A stretch of DNA of 64,000 bases from Thozetella sp. PMI_491 (taxonomy: Eukaryota; Ascomycota; Sordariomycetes; Chaetosphaeriales; Chaetosphaeriaceae). This document shows positions 11,005 to 23,034 of the stretch, in pieces. The position numbers were made by a program, and so were the translations under genes. Under the pieces are notes generated by a model. It did not search any database, was not told where the DNA came from, and saw only the letters and a list, made by a program, of their open reading frames with translations. The stretch lies in assembly GCA_021432635.1 (NCBI GenBank), contig MU270030.1, positions 124,001 to 188,000 on the forward strand. Direction: 5' to 3'. Each line of letters begins with the position of its first letter. Within the stretch, counting starts at the first letter, position 1.

Positions 11005-13336
11005 TTGTGGTATAGTTGCATGAGTCGCTGCTGCCCTTCGGCCTGCAATTACCTAGTTGTATGAAAACATAGCCTAGATTTTACAACTTATACTCCGATT
11101 TAAAGCTATGGAAACATCATTACAACCGAGACAGCCGGATATTTGAGATCGGCCGATTGTAGGCTATTGATCAATCTATATTGCATAGATGCGAAATATT
11201 ATTTAAAAGACATGGTATCTTTACAGCCTAGCCTAAGATTAGAGTAAATCTGATTTAGCAACTTGGTCTGTTCCACTGGAAGAGAAGTTTAAACAATCTG
11301 AAATACATCCAAGCCACTAGTCAACAGCAAGTAGACAAGCGTAGTTTGCTCTTACACCCGGAATACCTTTTTCTATTCCTAGAGAGAAAGGATTTGCCCT
11401 TCATGCAATAGGATCTTGGGGGCTGTTGGGTGAATGTGATTTGCTCTTGGATACAGTTGTCACAGTCCATGAAGTGGCGGTGTAGGTTGAAAGGGTCACT
11501 AGCAGCGGTGCAGCGCTTGACTGCACAACGTACTGCACAAGTTCCATTTTTATTCTCATGATGTATTTGGCCTAATGTGCTAGTGCTAGACCATTACAAT
11601 GGTGATGCGGTAGAACTGCGTTGGCATTGTACTGGTAACGGACCGTCCAGCGTGATATTCCCAGCTGCAGATCTATAGCTACGGTAGCAGCGTAAACGAA
11701 GCTACTAGCCATGTCACTCAGGTTGAGAGACAGAGCCGAGAGAACGTTGACCTAAATGTGCCTAGGCTTCAACGGTAGGCAGGCAGGCAGATGCCGCCGT
11801 CCGCTAGGCAAGACTCTTCATTCACAAACCGCGGCAGGCCAATGAGAGCGGACCCAATGCCGATCTCATTGTTGTTGGGACCTGGTAATTGCTGAGCCCA
11901 ATATCGGTAACGATGAAACTCACACCAAGTTATAGTGTTAGCTTATGCCTACACAGAGAAACGACCAGAAGCTGTTGATTAAGTCCGAAGAATTGCCATT
12001 GAAACGCACCACTGGAGACGTAGCTCACCAACAGGAGAAGCGCGGAAGGTTGATTGACCCCTGGCGTTTGGGTCATGTTACACACCACGGACGATCCGTC
12101 TGCATTCATGTAAAATTTTAATCGCCATCAACCCGATCAGCTCCGCAACGAAACTAACGGCTATCTTCTCTTAACCGTGCCGGGAGCTAATGGTGGTCAG
12201 ACGGTGCTCATTGAGGCGCAGCATAGCATATAAGGTATGCACACTTCTGAGAAGCCCATTGCCACAGACGGCTGCCTATCGCTCATCCACGACATAAACC
12301 GTTCCACTACCTCTTGTTACTCGCGTCTGCCGCAGTGGAGGAATTAGAAAACCGGGTCTACGCAGTGCCGGAATCGCTATTGGCTAACATTATTACATCA
12401 GAGATGCATGTCGCGCCGAGGCGAACTCGCAGATATCCAGTAGCGCTTGAACTGTGCTATTTACAACGTGTAAGTACAATTTGTTCGCGTTGATCCCCAG
12501 GTACGCCCCTGAACTGGAAAGCTAGGTGGTTGCACTAGTGAGGACCAGCTCGCGCAGCATGAAGATCACCTGACCCATCAGCTCAGTAGGTACCTATATT
12601 TGCTAGTCAATGCTCGATGTAGGCGTTTTAGCAAAAGTAGGACTATAAGTCTATGAGCTAATTATGGTGTAGGATACCTGCAAATATTATATCCACTGAA
12701 GCAATGTAATGTCAGCATCATGACGTTCTTTCCACATGGAATATCGAGCTGTAGCACTTTGTGCGCATTCTAAAAGTAAAGTTAAAAAGGGGTAGATATT
12801 TTACATATACTCAAAAAGGATAAAATCCAAGTACATTTCACGCAGCTTTGGTGTTTATGTGCCTACCCCCCAAAGCATCAAACCTAGTCCCTTCTGCTAT
12901 GGTTTATGACTAAGATTACAAGGTTAAGATACTATATTAAATAAGTATTTTATAGTGTCAAGGAGAGGCATGTGAAATGAAAAGAAGTAGTAGAGCCAGT
13001 CATCGGTGCATTACCTGGTAGACATGGCTCTCCTGCCCGGTAAAACCCATTTGATACGAACAGTGCAGCCGATTGGCTATGAGCCCTCGGGCTGCCGCTT
13101 TGGTAGCCTATCATTTCAGCGTTTCTGAATGAGAGCAATAAATATAGATTACACGCCACGCACTTCAAACTTCCACTCGGCACTTCGACGGAGCTTGCTA
13201 GTTAACCAGCCTCTCTTTTGTCCGTCCGAACGCCTTAAAGGGGAAGTGTCCAGGGAACTCCACCCGTTGCGCTCAAAATCTTCTAGCGATTAAAATCTGC
13301 CTCTAACCCTAATAATAGCTTTAGTTGGGGATCACG
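11005..13336. other. Intergenic, no gene recognised
   Basis: 2.3 kb without a supported reading frame on either strand. A short GGCA tandem (about 11778-11790) is the only local structure noticed. The right end is the promoter side of the DUF1996 gene. Confidence 0.5.
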
Positions 13337-14852
13337 ATGTTTTGGGCTTCACTCTTTGCCGCTCCGGCACTCGTCTATGCGCTGCCGCAGGTTACCCCAA
13401 CCAGGCCGCCTGGATCAAAAGAGGGCGACGGTGGATTTAGTCGCCTTCGATTTGGCTGCTCTCAGCTGGTGATTGAACGCCTGGACCCGTAAGCTCATGT
13501 AGTCCAAAGCTAATTGCCACATTGAATCTCGGCTAACCTTCCCGAGACTTGTCAATCCCTCCATAATACCATCCCCCCATGTTCACCAGATAGTTGGCGG
13601 AGTACGTTGAGGTTCAGATATGCCCCTCAAGATCCTCGCTATACTTACGGGTCTTGGATGACAGAACGCCTTTGACGCCTCCATCGCCTCAACGGATGTT
13701 TCAAGGGTTGCAAACTGCACTACGTGTGGTTTCGCCGACGATTTTTCAAATTATTGGACGGCCAACTTGTATTTCCAGGCGCAGAATGGCTCGTACAAGC
13801 GTGTGCCTCAGTTGGCTAACCGAAATCTCGACGGTGCACGAGGCGGAATTACTGTCTACTACATCTCCAAGGGCAAAGGGAAAACCACCGCCTTCAAACC
13901 GGTATGCGTCACCAATAAACTACAGTAGTGATTAAAACCCGCCTGATCAGAAATATCCAGGGCTTCCGTATGCTTGTCGGGGACTCCGCGCGGCGGTCAA
14001 AGAAGGGGTCGGGTCTCAGGTCTCAGAGTTGCTTCCGCTGCTACTCAGGGCCAAACTTCAAGGGTGACGACCTGAGCCCCTGTGCCGATGAGAAGCTTGA
14101 CACCGAGGCTTTCCCCACCAAGCCTTGCCTTGGTGGTATCAGATCAAATATTCTATTCCCAACGTGATCAGTCAATTCTAACAAGGATGAATGTGCGTCA
14201 GCGCTAACACCAGTCATAGGTGTTGGGACGGGAACAATCTCGACAGTCCGAATCACCAAGACCACGTTGCGTACCCCAAGTCCGGTCCGTCCGCTTATAC
14301 TACAACGTCAGATTGCCCAACCAGCCATCCTGTCAAGCTTCCCCAGTTGATGCTGGAGATTGTGTGGGATACTACAGGGTTCAACGACCTCAGTCAGTGG
14401 CCGGAAGATAAGACCAAGCAGCCGTTCCGGCTCAGCACTGGAGATGAGTATGCCCCCTTACATGCAAGATGGGGCAGATTATGTAGTATATTAACATACT
14501 CAAAGCTCGGGGTAGTAAGTTTCTCCAAGTCGGACCCACTTTCGGGGATATTGAATCACTCAATGATAACATCGTCTTCCCATAAGTGGCCAACACGCCG
14601 ATTACGTCTTCGGGTGGAGAAATGACGCTCTTCAGAAGGGCATGGATGGTGGTTGCTTCGGTGCGACCTGCACTGGGCTGAGGACGCAGTCGTTCAAGGA
14701 TGCCAACCAGTGCACCGTCAAGGACACTGTCCAGGAGCCAATCGACGGATGTAAGATTCTACATTTTCTGCTTGTTTGATGGAGCCAGCCATCGGTTAAC
14801 TGAAGTCTATACAGGGCTTGATAAACTTCCTGGAGATGGTTCCGGCATGTAA
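13337..14852 (+). CDS. Secreted DUF1996-domain protein, seven exons
   Basis: Joining 13337-13488, 13547-13601, 13665-13901, 13961-14163, 14220-14447, 14587-14750 and 14815-14852 gives one 358-residue frame. Each intron starts GT and ends AG, several with a CTAAC branch site. The protein begins with a signal peptide (MFWASLFAAPALVYA). It then shows the diagnostic DUF1996 blocks in order: RLDP-LVNP, PSPHVHQIVGGNAF, ANCTTCGFADDFSNYW, GFRMLVGD, CWDGNNLDSPNHQDHVAYP, CP-HPVKLPQL, HADYVFGW and LQKGMDGGCFG. The fifth intron (14448-14586, 139 bp) is longer than the others. DUF1996 proteins are secreted or wall-associated in fungi; some bind wall surfaces or copper, but no reaction is established. The small exons hide the gene from simple ORF searches. 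I see no break. Confidence 0.88.
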
Positions 14853-16050
14853 GACATTTCGTAACTAGATAATTACTCGGTAACAGTAGAATGTGAGAGT
14901 GAGTACACCAGTCAGTGTTGCGTAATTGAAAATTTCACCATGATCCCTCTCAGTAACATATCCCTACGTAACTGGAACCATAAAGTTCAAAAATCATGTA
15001 TAAATTACCATGTCCATTCCTATGGCGCGGAGATGCGAGAGGAGAGGGGGTTCTTCCCTTGACACAATATGATGGATTCATTCCCCAATAGAAACTAATT
15101 AATGTACGGAAACGACCTATAGTGCCGGCACATTATGGTTAAATAAATAGAAACTCATTTTTTATGTTCTCGTTATAGCGCACATGTTATAAGCAGTGGA
15201 TTTTGATTACTTATAAAAGTATATTATTGAGTTGTTTATTTTAATACAATAACTATATTGTATTTCAGTACTCTGACCAACAGCAATATAACCCACCAAA
15301 AAAGGAAAGCCTTTCTAAAAGGAATCAGTACCAAGAAATAAACTTTATTATAATTAATATTCAAGAAAAGCTATAAATATAACTTAGGCTTTAATTTATT
15401 AAACGGTGTTAAACTTCTCTTATATAGTAAAAAATCTCGAAACAAGTCTTTAAAGCTCTTTTGAATATCCAAAGCTTAGCCTTTTTCTTTATCCCTTATT
15501 ATTTTCAACGTTTAACTTTAATAAATGTCTATTGGCTCTACTTCTCTCTTCCTAGATTTTAACCTCGCATAATGATTTTCTACAATGTCTACTAAAGCTC
15601 ATCATGTACTGATAGGCCATTGGCGGGTAAGGGGTAAGCTAACTCTTCCCAACTATTAGAGTTCACGAAAAAGCAATACCCCCGGGCAGCGAAATCAATT
15701 GTGGCGCTGGTTAGCTAGCAATTACACCCTTGAAACACTCTTTATCCCAGGCATGCGGCTGACACAATTGACACACTATCGGCGAATGGCCAATCACTCA
15801 ATGGCGACACCTGCCTTGCCCAGCGCCACCGCATGGAACCGTCTGCGGAGAAAAGGGGTCCATCCAAGTTTTAGAACTCTAACACGCCACCAGTTCCCCC
15901 ATCTCTTGTCACTTCAACCAGCAGCAAGATTCGTCTTACCATATCCCTGACTACGACCACCGGCCGGCCTCGTCTCTTCCCCTCTTTGCTTCTATGTCAT
16001 CCCTGATACACCATAAACCTTGTTGAGACCTCTTGACGCCTTGAGGCACA
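14853..16050. other. Intergenic with AT-rich block
   Basis: About 15090-15600 is AT-rich and depleted of open frames, resembling RIP-mutated repeat debris. The remainder is promoter DNA of the HET gene. Confidence 0.5.
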
Positions 16051-18552
16051 ATGCCACTTCTTCTCATCAATTCTGAAGACCAAGACGACCCCAAAAATCC
16101 CCGTCCTCCTCGTGATTACAAATATGTTTTTCCGTCAGGCGGCCCTCCGGAGCAGCTGCCATGGCTCAGAAAGGAGCAACACGCAACCGTTGCCAACCTT
16201 TGCTACCTCTGCTCCCAAATCGACTTTCATTTTTTGTTCAAGTATGAATGCCCATATAGAATTGAGCTTGGTACTTATCGCGAGGTTAAAGGCAGGAGGT
16301 GCCGCTTTTGCGACTTTATCGTCGACAAGTCGATCCGAGTCCCAGCACTTCGCCATCGTGACTACCAGGACTCAGATATAGTTCAGATCCACTCCGAAAG
16401 GCTGAAGCCAGGTCCCAACGACTATGTAGGCCTGGATGACGGCGATGTTGAAACCTCAAAGAAATTGGCAGTTTGGATCAACAGAGACCAAGCTTGGGGG
16501 CGTAGCATCAAAATCTCGGCCGGTTTCCTCAATCTTCACGCTTACGCAATCTCTGCTACGCGCGCGGCTTCGTGGAAGATGCCGTCAATCAAAGGCTGGG
16601 CTAGAGAGTCTCGCGTTGTTCCACCCCGTTACGAAGCCGGGGTCCTGACGAACTGGCTGCACGCTTGCTGCGACGTGACGGGAGCCCGTTTGGAAGGGCT
16701 TGGGAATGACAGCGTCCAACGATTTATTGATGTCGATTTTGGTTGTCTGGCTGAGGCAAAGGACATCGCGGCTCATCCGAAGCATCTCACAAGGTACGCA
16801 GCTCTCAGTTACGTTTGGGGAAAGCAGCCACAGAAACTCCTCCTCAAGAAAGCTACCTACGACAAGCTGCACAAACCGGGCGCTCTCTCATGCACACTTG
16901 CAGACCTTCCCCGAACCGTTAGGCACGCCATGATCGTTTGTCGAGACATCGGAGTGCGGTACCTGTGGGTCGACGCACTGTGCATAGTCCAGGACGACCA
17001 GACGAAAATGGACCAGATCAACAAGATGAACCGAGTGTACGAGGATGCGTTTGCGACCATTGTTGCAGCTTTTGGGGAAGACGCGGATGCAGGCCTTTGC
17101 GGGGTCGACGACAGGTCACTAACCGAGCGTCAGCCCACAATCAACATCCAGGGGCTAGCGATATTTGCCGAGGAGGCGGACTTAGACACCGTCCTGGGTC
17201 CTTCCTACTGGAACAAGCGAGCTTGGACTTATCAGGAGTACCTCTTGTCCCCAAGGCGAATCGTCTTTACTGAGCGCATGATATACTTTTCCTGTTCGCA
17301 CGGAACGAATTGTGAGGACCGTTTGACAAGCGAACACGCCACCGTGGCGACATCTTCGAGATCCCTCAACCGCTCGGGGTATGAAATCGAGCTCTACCGC
17401 GGCTCCAACTGGCGGACGTATTCGGAACTTGTCTCGCATTACACAACCAAGAAGCTCACTTACCACACCGACGTCGTGAATGCCTTCAAAGCTATAACCC
17501 AGACCCTCAGCGTCTCCTTGTTTCCCGACGGCGGGTTTGCATGCGGCGTACCCATATCGTATCTTACAGCCGCACTCCTTTGGCGGCGCTGTTGGGGCTG
17601 TGAACTCTGTGACAACACCACCCGAGGCCTGACGAAACGCGGAGGATTCACCGACACCACGGGTCCAGAGGGGCTTCCGCCCTCCTGGTCCTGGGCAGCG
17701 TGGGAAGGCCACGTCAAATACTCGACGTGGCTGCTGGGCCATACCGACCCGTCGCAGTCACTGATTCCCCGTGTCAACTGGTTAACCGGGCCCTACCTAG
17801 ACTGCGCCACCCTACTAATCTCTCCGAATTTGAAGGTGGGAGAATGGGTCAAACCTGCTCCGCTACCAGTACTGTCTGAACCCCGATGCTTGGCGACCAG
17901 ACAGCCACAGCCGCGCATTGAACACTTCCGCGGCAGGTATGGCAGGCTCTCGCCAGGCGACCTGCCGATTGCCCAGAACGAGTTTCTATGTCTCGAAGCC
18001 GACGTAGCCCGTTTTCCTGTGGTCGGTCGTCGCTTCCCAGATCCCAATCCACGTGACGTTGGCGATTACGAGTTCGATAATGGGGAATGGTACACCGGAG
18101 TCGAGCTCGGCCATCCTCTGGTGGTGTACGACCCGGAAACGAAGACACAGTGTGGGGTTGTTTACGACGACGTCAACATGTGCGACCCAGGCGACCCCAA
18201 GTGGCCACGCGTGCCGGGAAGCTACATATTTGTGAAGCTGTCACAGTCAATACTAGGAAAATTTGACGACATGGAACTCTCACCCACCGGCAGCTGCCAC
18301 AGCAAAGGTTGGGACGAGATTGTCCCTGGCCCGGGCAAGGATCACCTCCAGCATGTTCAACGATCCAAGAAAAAGGACTTCAGGGGTTTCTTTGACTACG
18401 AGGCGTGGGACTGCCGTAAGTGGTGTGTCTACAACGTGTTAATGGTCCTGTTTAAGGAGAAAACAGCCTTCAGGGTTGGAGTGGGAAAGATCCACGTGGA
18501 TGCGTTTGATAATGCGCCGAGTTTTGAGCGCAGGACTCTGTATCTTGGATGA
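16051..18552 (+). CDS. HET-domain (heterokaryon incompatibility) protein
   Basis: An intronless 833-residue gene. The HET domain starts at about residue 248 with YAALSYVWGK and continues through LPRTVRHAMIVCRDIGVRYLWVDALCIVQDD, MNRVYEDAFATIVAA and AWTYQEYLLSPRRIVF, the three conserved blocks of the family. Upstream, residues 50-95 carry several Cys (LCYLCSQIDF, RRCRFCDF), a common N-terminal feature of long HET proteins. The C-terminal 430 residues have no domain I can name. HET proteins mediate non-self recognition and cell death after hyphal fusion, or act in innate-immunity-like responses; the trigger is unknown here. No NLR partner lies next to it. The start at 16051 is the first ATG of a frame open to 18552, and no inactivating change is visible. 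Confidence 0.93.
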   Translation: MPLLLINSEDQDDPKNPRPPRDYKYVFPSGGPPEQLPWLRKEQHATVANLCYLCSQIDFHFLFKYECPYRIELGTYREVKGRRCRFCDFIVDKSIRVPALRHRDYQDSDIVQIHSERLKPGPNDYVGLDDGDVETSKKLAVWINRDQAWGRSIKISAGFLNLHAYAISATRAASWKMPSIKGWARESRVVPPRYEAGVLTNWLHACCDVTGARLEGLGNDSVQRFIDVDFGCLAEAKDIAAHPKHLTRYAALSYVWGKQPQKLLLKKATYDKLHKPGALSCTLADLPRTVRHAMIVCRDIGVRYLWVDALCIVQDDQTKMDQINKMNRVYEDAFATIVAAFGEDADAGLCGVDDRSLTERQPTINIQGLAIFAEEADLDTVLGPSYWNKRAWTYQEYLLSPRRIVFTERMIYFSCSHGTNCEDRLTSEHATVATSSRSLNRSGYEIELYRGSNWRTYSELVSHYTTKKLTYHTDVVNAFKAITQTLSVSLFPDGGFACGVPISYLTAALLWRRCWGCELCDNTTRGLTKRGGFTDTTGPEGLPPSWSWAAWEGHVKYSTWLLGHTDPSQSLIPRVNWLTGPYLDCATLLISPNLKVGEWVKPAPLPVLSEPRCLATRQPQPRIEHFRGRYGRLSPGDLPIAQNEFLCLEADVARFPVVGRRFPDPNPRDVGDYEFDNGEWYTGVELGHPLVVYDPETKTQCGVVYDDVNMCDPGDPKWPRVPGSYIFVKLSQSILGKFDDMELSPTGSCHSKGWDEIVPGPGKDHLQHVQRSKKKDFRGFFDYEAWDCRKWCVYNVLMVLFKEKTAFRVGVGKIHVDAFDNAPSFERRTLYLG

Positions 18553-21184
18553 ACGTAAAGAGGTTATGGAAGGGTTCAATACTTGCAACAACGTAGCCGT
18601 CATGGCCAGGAAATATAGAGCAAAGCAAAAGTCAACCGGCATTGTCGCAGAAGAATTAAGCCAGAGACGGAGAAATCCGTACTTTCTTGCACTAATTACC
18701 AAAACAGCCTGGAAGGGAGGGAAGAAGAATTGCGCCCCAGCACATTCCTAAACGTCTCGAAGGCTATAACGGATCGACCCCCACCCATTTCCAATCACAT
18801 GGCAAACAATGTGAACTGTTAGAGTACAAAATATGCCCAGTAAAAGACCGACCCTTCCGGCATCCACCCCCGCAAGACCTCAGGAATACCCCAATTCCCG
18901 CCAGCTGCGATAGGCAACACCCAGTCCGAGAGCGATGCTGCCCCCCACAACGCCGAATAGACGGCAAACAAAGGCCGTCGCGCAAGCCCGGTTGAAATTT
19001 GTGCTAGCCAGTTAGGCTCTAAAGGAAGTAAACCAGCCTTTAACATTACTGAGAGATATTCCAGTCTCTATTAGAGAACTGTAATGTTTCTAACACACCT
19101 ATTGCTATGCCTAAGATCACTTGACATAGGCTTAGATTTCTCCTGAAAAGCAGCTACTTTGTAAAATAAGGCGCAACTTTTTCATTTGCATTTCAAGTCA
19201 CTCTTGTCGCATTTAGAAGGGGATTTCTGGCGTGGTAGTGCGGATAAAGGCAGGATATTAGCGAGAGGAATGGTGCCCCGCAAGGGACGGACGGCAGAGT
19301 GCAATTAACTGAGCGCTCAACGCCGGGCGGGAGGGGCTAAACAGAATGCATAAGCCGACTGCCTTAGTCTATCCAGCCAGGCCAAAGAATAGCTGGGTAT
19401 CTAGTGAACATTGCGTCTTAGCCAGACGATCTTTATTAGATCTTGCTACCCATTATTGCGCACTAATCTAAAACACCTTGGAAAAGATGTTTGGGAGGAT
19501 GTGTTCTCGCCCGCCGATAGTCTCTAGCTTCTCACAGCGCCTTCTGGCAGTCATAACCTCGATCGGAATTCCAGCTACAAATCATCCGTACGCCTTCGTG
19601 GGTTTGAATCTCGGAAGTGGAGTGGTGGTCTACCACGTTGGCTTATGATCGGCCTTATATTACGGGCCCGTGCGAATAGGCCTGGCATACCTTGATGACA
19701 GCGATTGTCCCGGAGGACGCAGCGACGACCCATCTTGCTTCCAAAGTGCCTGGGAATCCGAATGCCCTTATAGCCGTGGTGCATTTGGCTACATTATAGG
19801 CACGGCTGGCTAACAGCTTTGAGAGCGGGGGTGAGTGTGTGGTAGACGTTTCCAGCACCATTCTCGAGGTTAGAGCCAACGCATACTCCCGGCTTGCTAG
19901 GAATGGGCGCCGGCCTTGTATATCGGGAGCCAACGATAGGTAGTAGGCAAATGGGCTGCGAGCCTACATCGTGCGGCGACCCACCACTTGTTCTCGCACC
20001 GGCCACAGCAGACATATCGAGGATGTAGGGTCCTTCCGACGGGTCTGCGGACATTAGCAACGAACTACACGGCGCATTGCCTTTGTGTAGCCCATTTTTC
20101 CCAATGGAAAAAGGCAGCACAGCCTTATTATAAGTGTAAAATAGTTAGAATTAAAGGTGTAATTAGTTTAATATATATATTGAAGACGGAGAGTGCGCAA
20201 CGAAGCAGCGAACGAAAGCACTACCATAAAGCGCGCACACACACACACTTTAGTCTTGTAGCTGCAACGCGGTACGAATGCCACAGCTACGCATATACGG
20301 CCTTAGGGCAGGCCGTTGGAACGGCGTAAGTCTAGGGACCGTGGGAGAGATTGGCTACGATATTAACACAGGTTAAAAATGCATCGGCTCCGACCAGGGC
20401 TAAAAGAATGTGGTAGTGGATGGGGCGAACTCCTGTGATAATCACGATAGCTTAGAACGAACGTAGAAGATGATGGTCTTCGCGGTTTTTAAGATGCTAA
20501 AGAATATTCTGATAACTGTAAAGACTGAGTGATCGATCCGTGGATAGCTAGATGGATAGATGGGTTCCGTGATACCTTCCTCCGTGGCCGGAGCCAGCGA
20601 GCTTCTTCTCCATAGCTGGTCTAAGAAGCTCCACCACTTAGCTAGCTTACCCACCCTAGCGAAAAGAAAAATCCACCATACCTCCCCAATTCCAATATCA
20701 GCGCCTTCCGCTACATATTGACGCCACAAATAGCGCCACGCTCCATTACAAAATTCTAATTACCTGCTTAAAACACCTATATGATACATTTCGCTTCTAG
20801 TACTTGGAGCGTTAAAAAGAAATTTATTACAAGATATTAATACATTATTTCGCTATGTAGTATTTCACTCGAATATATTTTAACCTATATTTAAACTCTG
20901 AAGAGATGATATATCACCAGCTGGTATGAACTACTAGGTGACGGGTTACGTTTGGAAAACAGTCGCATAAATAGTTATGTGAGTCTCCTTATCACGTAAT
21001 TATGTGTGTTTTTATCTGTAGCATTGTACCTCGGGGGGCGACAATCGCTTGATTACGCTCGACCCCGCACGAGATATGTTTCTTCGCGAACTGCAAACAC
21101 CTATAGTTGTAAAAGCAGCTCAAAGAGCGGCAGAAACTATCGATTGTGTCCATATCAGTGAACTGCATCCGATCACGAATAGCC
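18553..21184. other. Intergenic, contains a dispersed repeat copy
   Basis: 2.6 kb without a supported gene. It holds the diverged repeat at 20176-20442, a short TA run and a short CA run. A hydrophobic minus-strand frame at 18819-19046 is discussed under rejected items. Confidence 0.5.
20176..20442 (+). repeat. Diverged dispersed repeat, copy 1
   Basis: This 267-bp stretch resembles 32499-32768. Both begin ATTGAA, pass a CA-rich run, then share TAGTCT-GTAG-CGCA-CG, AATGCC, a central GGCAGG and AAGTCT-GGG, and end in a related AAAAG/GGTAAAA segment. Divergence is high, so I rate it as a probable old transposon or solo-LTR family. Confidence 0.4.
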
Positions 21185-21697
21185 ATGCCACAATTCAGTC
21201 TCGCCGTCCGTTCCTTCACACCTCCAACGCTCCCCGCGCAACCGGCCGACGCCCCGCCCTCGGCCTTTCGATCTCCGCATATTCCTTCTATCGCAGCTGC
21301 CACCTCGCCGTTATACTTTACTGTGTCCTTGCCGTCTGCTCGCGATAAAGATCCACTGTATCCGGCAACCCACTTACAACTCTCTTATAATCACGAAGGC
21401 ACTGGCGAGATTTTCCCGTCAAACACCATTACGGCTCAGAGCCTTGTCAAGTCGGGCAGCGATGAGGACGAGCAACTGTACATCGTGGAAGTTCCCCCAA
21501 ACAAGATTCCTCGCACAAAGGTCAATGAAGGAACAACCAGTGACGCCGATGTATACGTCTATGCCTGGCGAAATGAGAAGTTGCTCGGGAAGTGGACTAT
21601 AGGACAGATTGAGAAACTTGGGCTTGTAGGTCTTAAGTCGTCCCCACTCGCTATTGCGCGACAGAGGGCCAGGGAAGCAAAACTCGGGAAGAGTTGA
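21185..21697 (+). CDS. Hypothetical protein, 170 residues
   Basis: A single open frame from an ATG at 21185; a further in-frame start 13 codons upstream at 21146 is less likely. The N-terminal half is Pro/Ala/Ser-rich (PPTLPAQPADAPPSA). The second half is more regular, with SARDKDPLYPATHLQLSY, an acidic SGSDEDEQ turn and a mixed-charge C-terminus ending in ARQRAREAKLGKS. There are no signal peptide, transmembrane helix or cysteines. Codon use and the strand-like hydrophobic/polar pattern look coding, but I do not recognise the family. It stands alone between repeat-rich flanks. Confidence 0.6.
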   Translation: MPQFSLAVRSFTPPTLPAQPADAPPSAFRSPHIPSIAAATSPLYFTVSLPSARDKDPLYPATHLQLSYNHEGTGEIFPSNTITAQSLVKSGSDEDEQLYIVEVPPNKIPRTKVNEGTTSDADVYVYAWRNEKLLGKWTIGQIEKLGLVGLKSSPLAIARQRAREAKLGKS

Positions 21698-21857
21698 TCG
21701 AGTTAGTGTATACTCCTCAAGACCAATAAGGGGCATGTATGTATCAATTTATCGATAGTGACTTATTTTAAGAATTAGAGGCTCCGTATGGGCAGTCCAT
21801 CTCTCACAGAGGAGTCAATAAACGCTCGTGCGTAGAGATTGGCGTGGTTTTCTTTTT

Positions 21858-21898
21858 GGGGGGGGGGGGGGGGGGGGGTTGGTTTTTTTTTTTTTTTT
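21858..21898. repeat. G21-TT-GG-T16 homopolymer tract
   Basis: Twenty-one G, then TTGG, then sixteen T. This is the second long G/T tract in the window, in the same orientation class as 10978-11004 but with the order reversed. Confidence 0.9.
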
Positions 21899-23034
21899 CA
21901 TGTATCCGCGTTATGCCTTCCAACAGTAATGGGACGACTGCGGGCTTGAATTTGTAAAGCTGGCCGGTCCCATTCTCATCTACGTTCTTCTCTCCATACT
22001 CGTCTTCCTCTTCATCTTCGCCCGTATCGCTATCTTGCCCGGTAATCTCCTGAAATTTCCTGGTCATTCGTCTCTAGAGTATCGCTAGAAATCCGGATCC
22101 GATAGCGGTCTTCAGATCCGGCAAACTGCATTCATACTAGCAGCGAGGCCATATTCCCAAGTACCCTAGACCACCACGGCATCCCCCACAGCCTACTCAA
22201 CCCGGTTCCAGATATCAGGCTTTGTTGCAGGGCATCAAGCTAGCTCTAGAAAATAGGCTGGCTTTAGAAATAGGGCTAATACCAGAAAACAAGCTGACTC
22301 CAGAAGTCGAGCTGGTGCCAGAGAACGAGCTAGCCCAGGACCCGCATACACAGGAGCACCTACGCAGAATCGACTATACAGAACTGCTCATACAGGGCCG
22401 CCTATACAGGCCGGCCGCCGTCAGTAGAACATAATTCAATTGATTACTACCAGGGTTTCTAGCTTAAAAATTAGAGCCTGCTTAAATGTGAAAGCCAGCC
22501 TAGTTTCTAGAAGTTGTTTAGTATCGCAGGAACGGAATTACTCTCACCAGTTATATGAATACTTTCATTGATAAAAGAGTCTATAAATGCGCCCTGCCTG
22601 AGCTTGGCTTCTAGTTTGTGTACCGTTGGACCGGCGCTCCAAGACAGTATTTTCCGTGGCCACGACAGTAACGGTGAAAAGGAGATTGGCAACGGATTGC
22701 TAGCAGCATGGCGCGATGAATTAGGTTCTAGGTGAATGTTGCAAACATGGGTGCGTCGTGACGTTCTGGTTGGCGGCATGCCTAGACACACGGAAGAACC
22801 GGCATGCCGCTAAAGCGGCCGTCGGACTATCCGAAGCTTCGTAAGCTGCGTGATGCACTTCTAAATTATAGACCGCTAAGATTCTGTCAGAACCATCCAG
22901 GGGAAAATATATATATGGTAGAGACGATATCGATATAGCCTCTATCCTTCTTACTTTTTAACTGCTCTAGGACTTTTGCCTTACTTGAGAGCATCGATAT
23001 CTTCCAATTCTTCCTGAGATTTCATCCCTACGAG
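21899..23034. other. Intergenic, mostly unassigned
   Basis: Apart from the 18-bp repeat, there is a short acidic minus-strand frame (21804-22067) that runs into the G/T tract and cannot be supported as a gene. The right end is the monooxygenase promoter. Confidence 0.4.
22237..22344 (+). repeat. Degenerate 18-bp tandem repeat, six units
   Basis: Six 18-base units follow one another without spacing (for example AAGCTGACTCCAGAAGTC, GAGCTGGTGCCAGAGAAC). All keep the reading frame and would encode six-residue units such as KLALEN, RLALEI, GLIPEN, KLTPEV, ELVPEN and ELAQDP. The surrounding plus frame stays open to about 22434 but has no ATG start, so it may be part of a lost or unrecognised gene. 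Confidence 0.75.

Noticed and set aside
17182-17742. 186-codon minus-strand open frame
   Set aside because: Shadow of the HET gene's codon bias; no independent features.
18764-19046. Hydrophobic minus-strand frame (LFAVYSALWGAASLSDWVLP)
   Set aside because: Looks partly membrane-like, but it is short, has no family resemblance and no neighbouring exons could be joined.
21804-22067. Acidic minus-strand frame ending in Lys/Pro runs
   Set aside because: The C-terminal half is only the translation of the G/T homopolymer tract; the remaining acidic part is too short to support.
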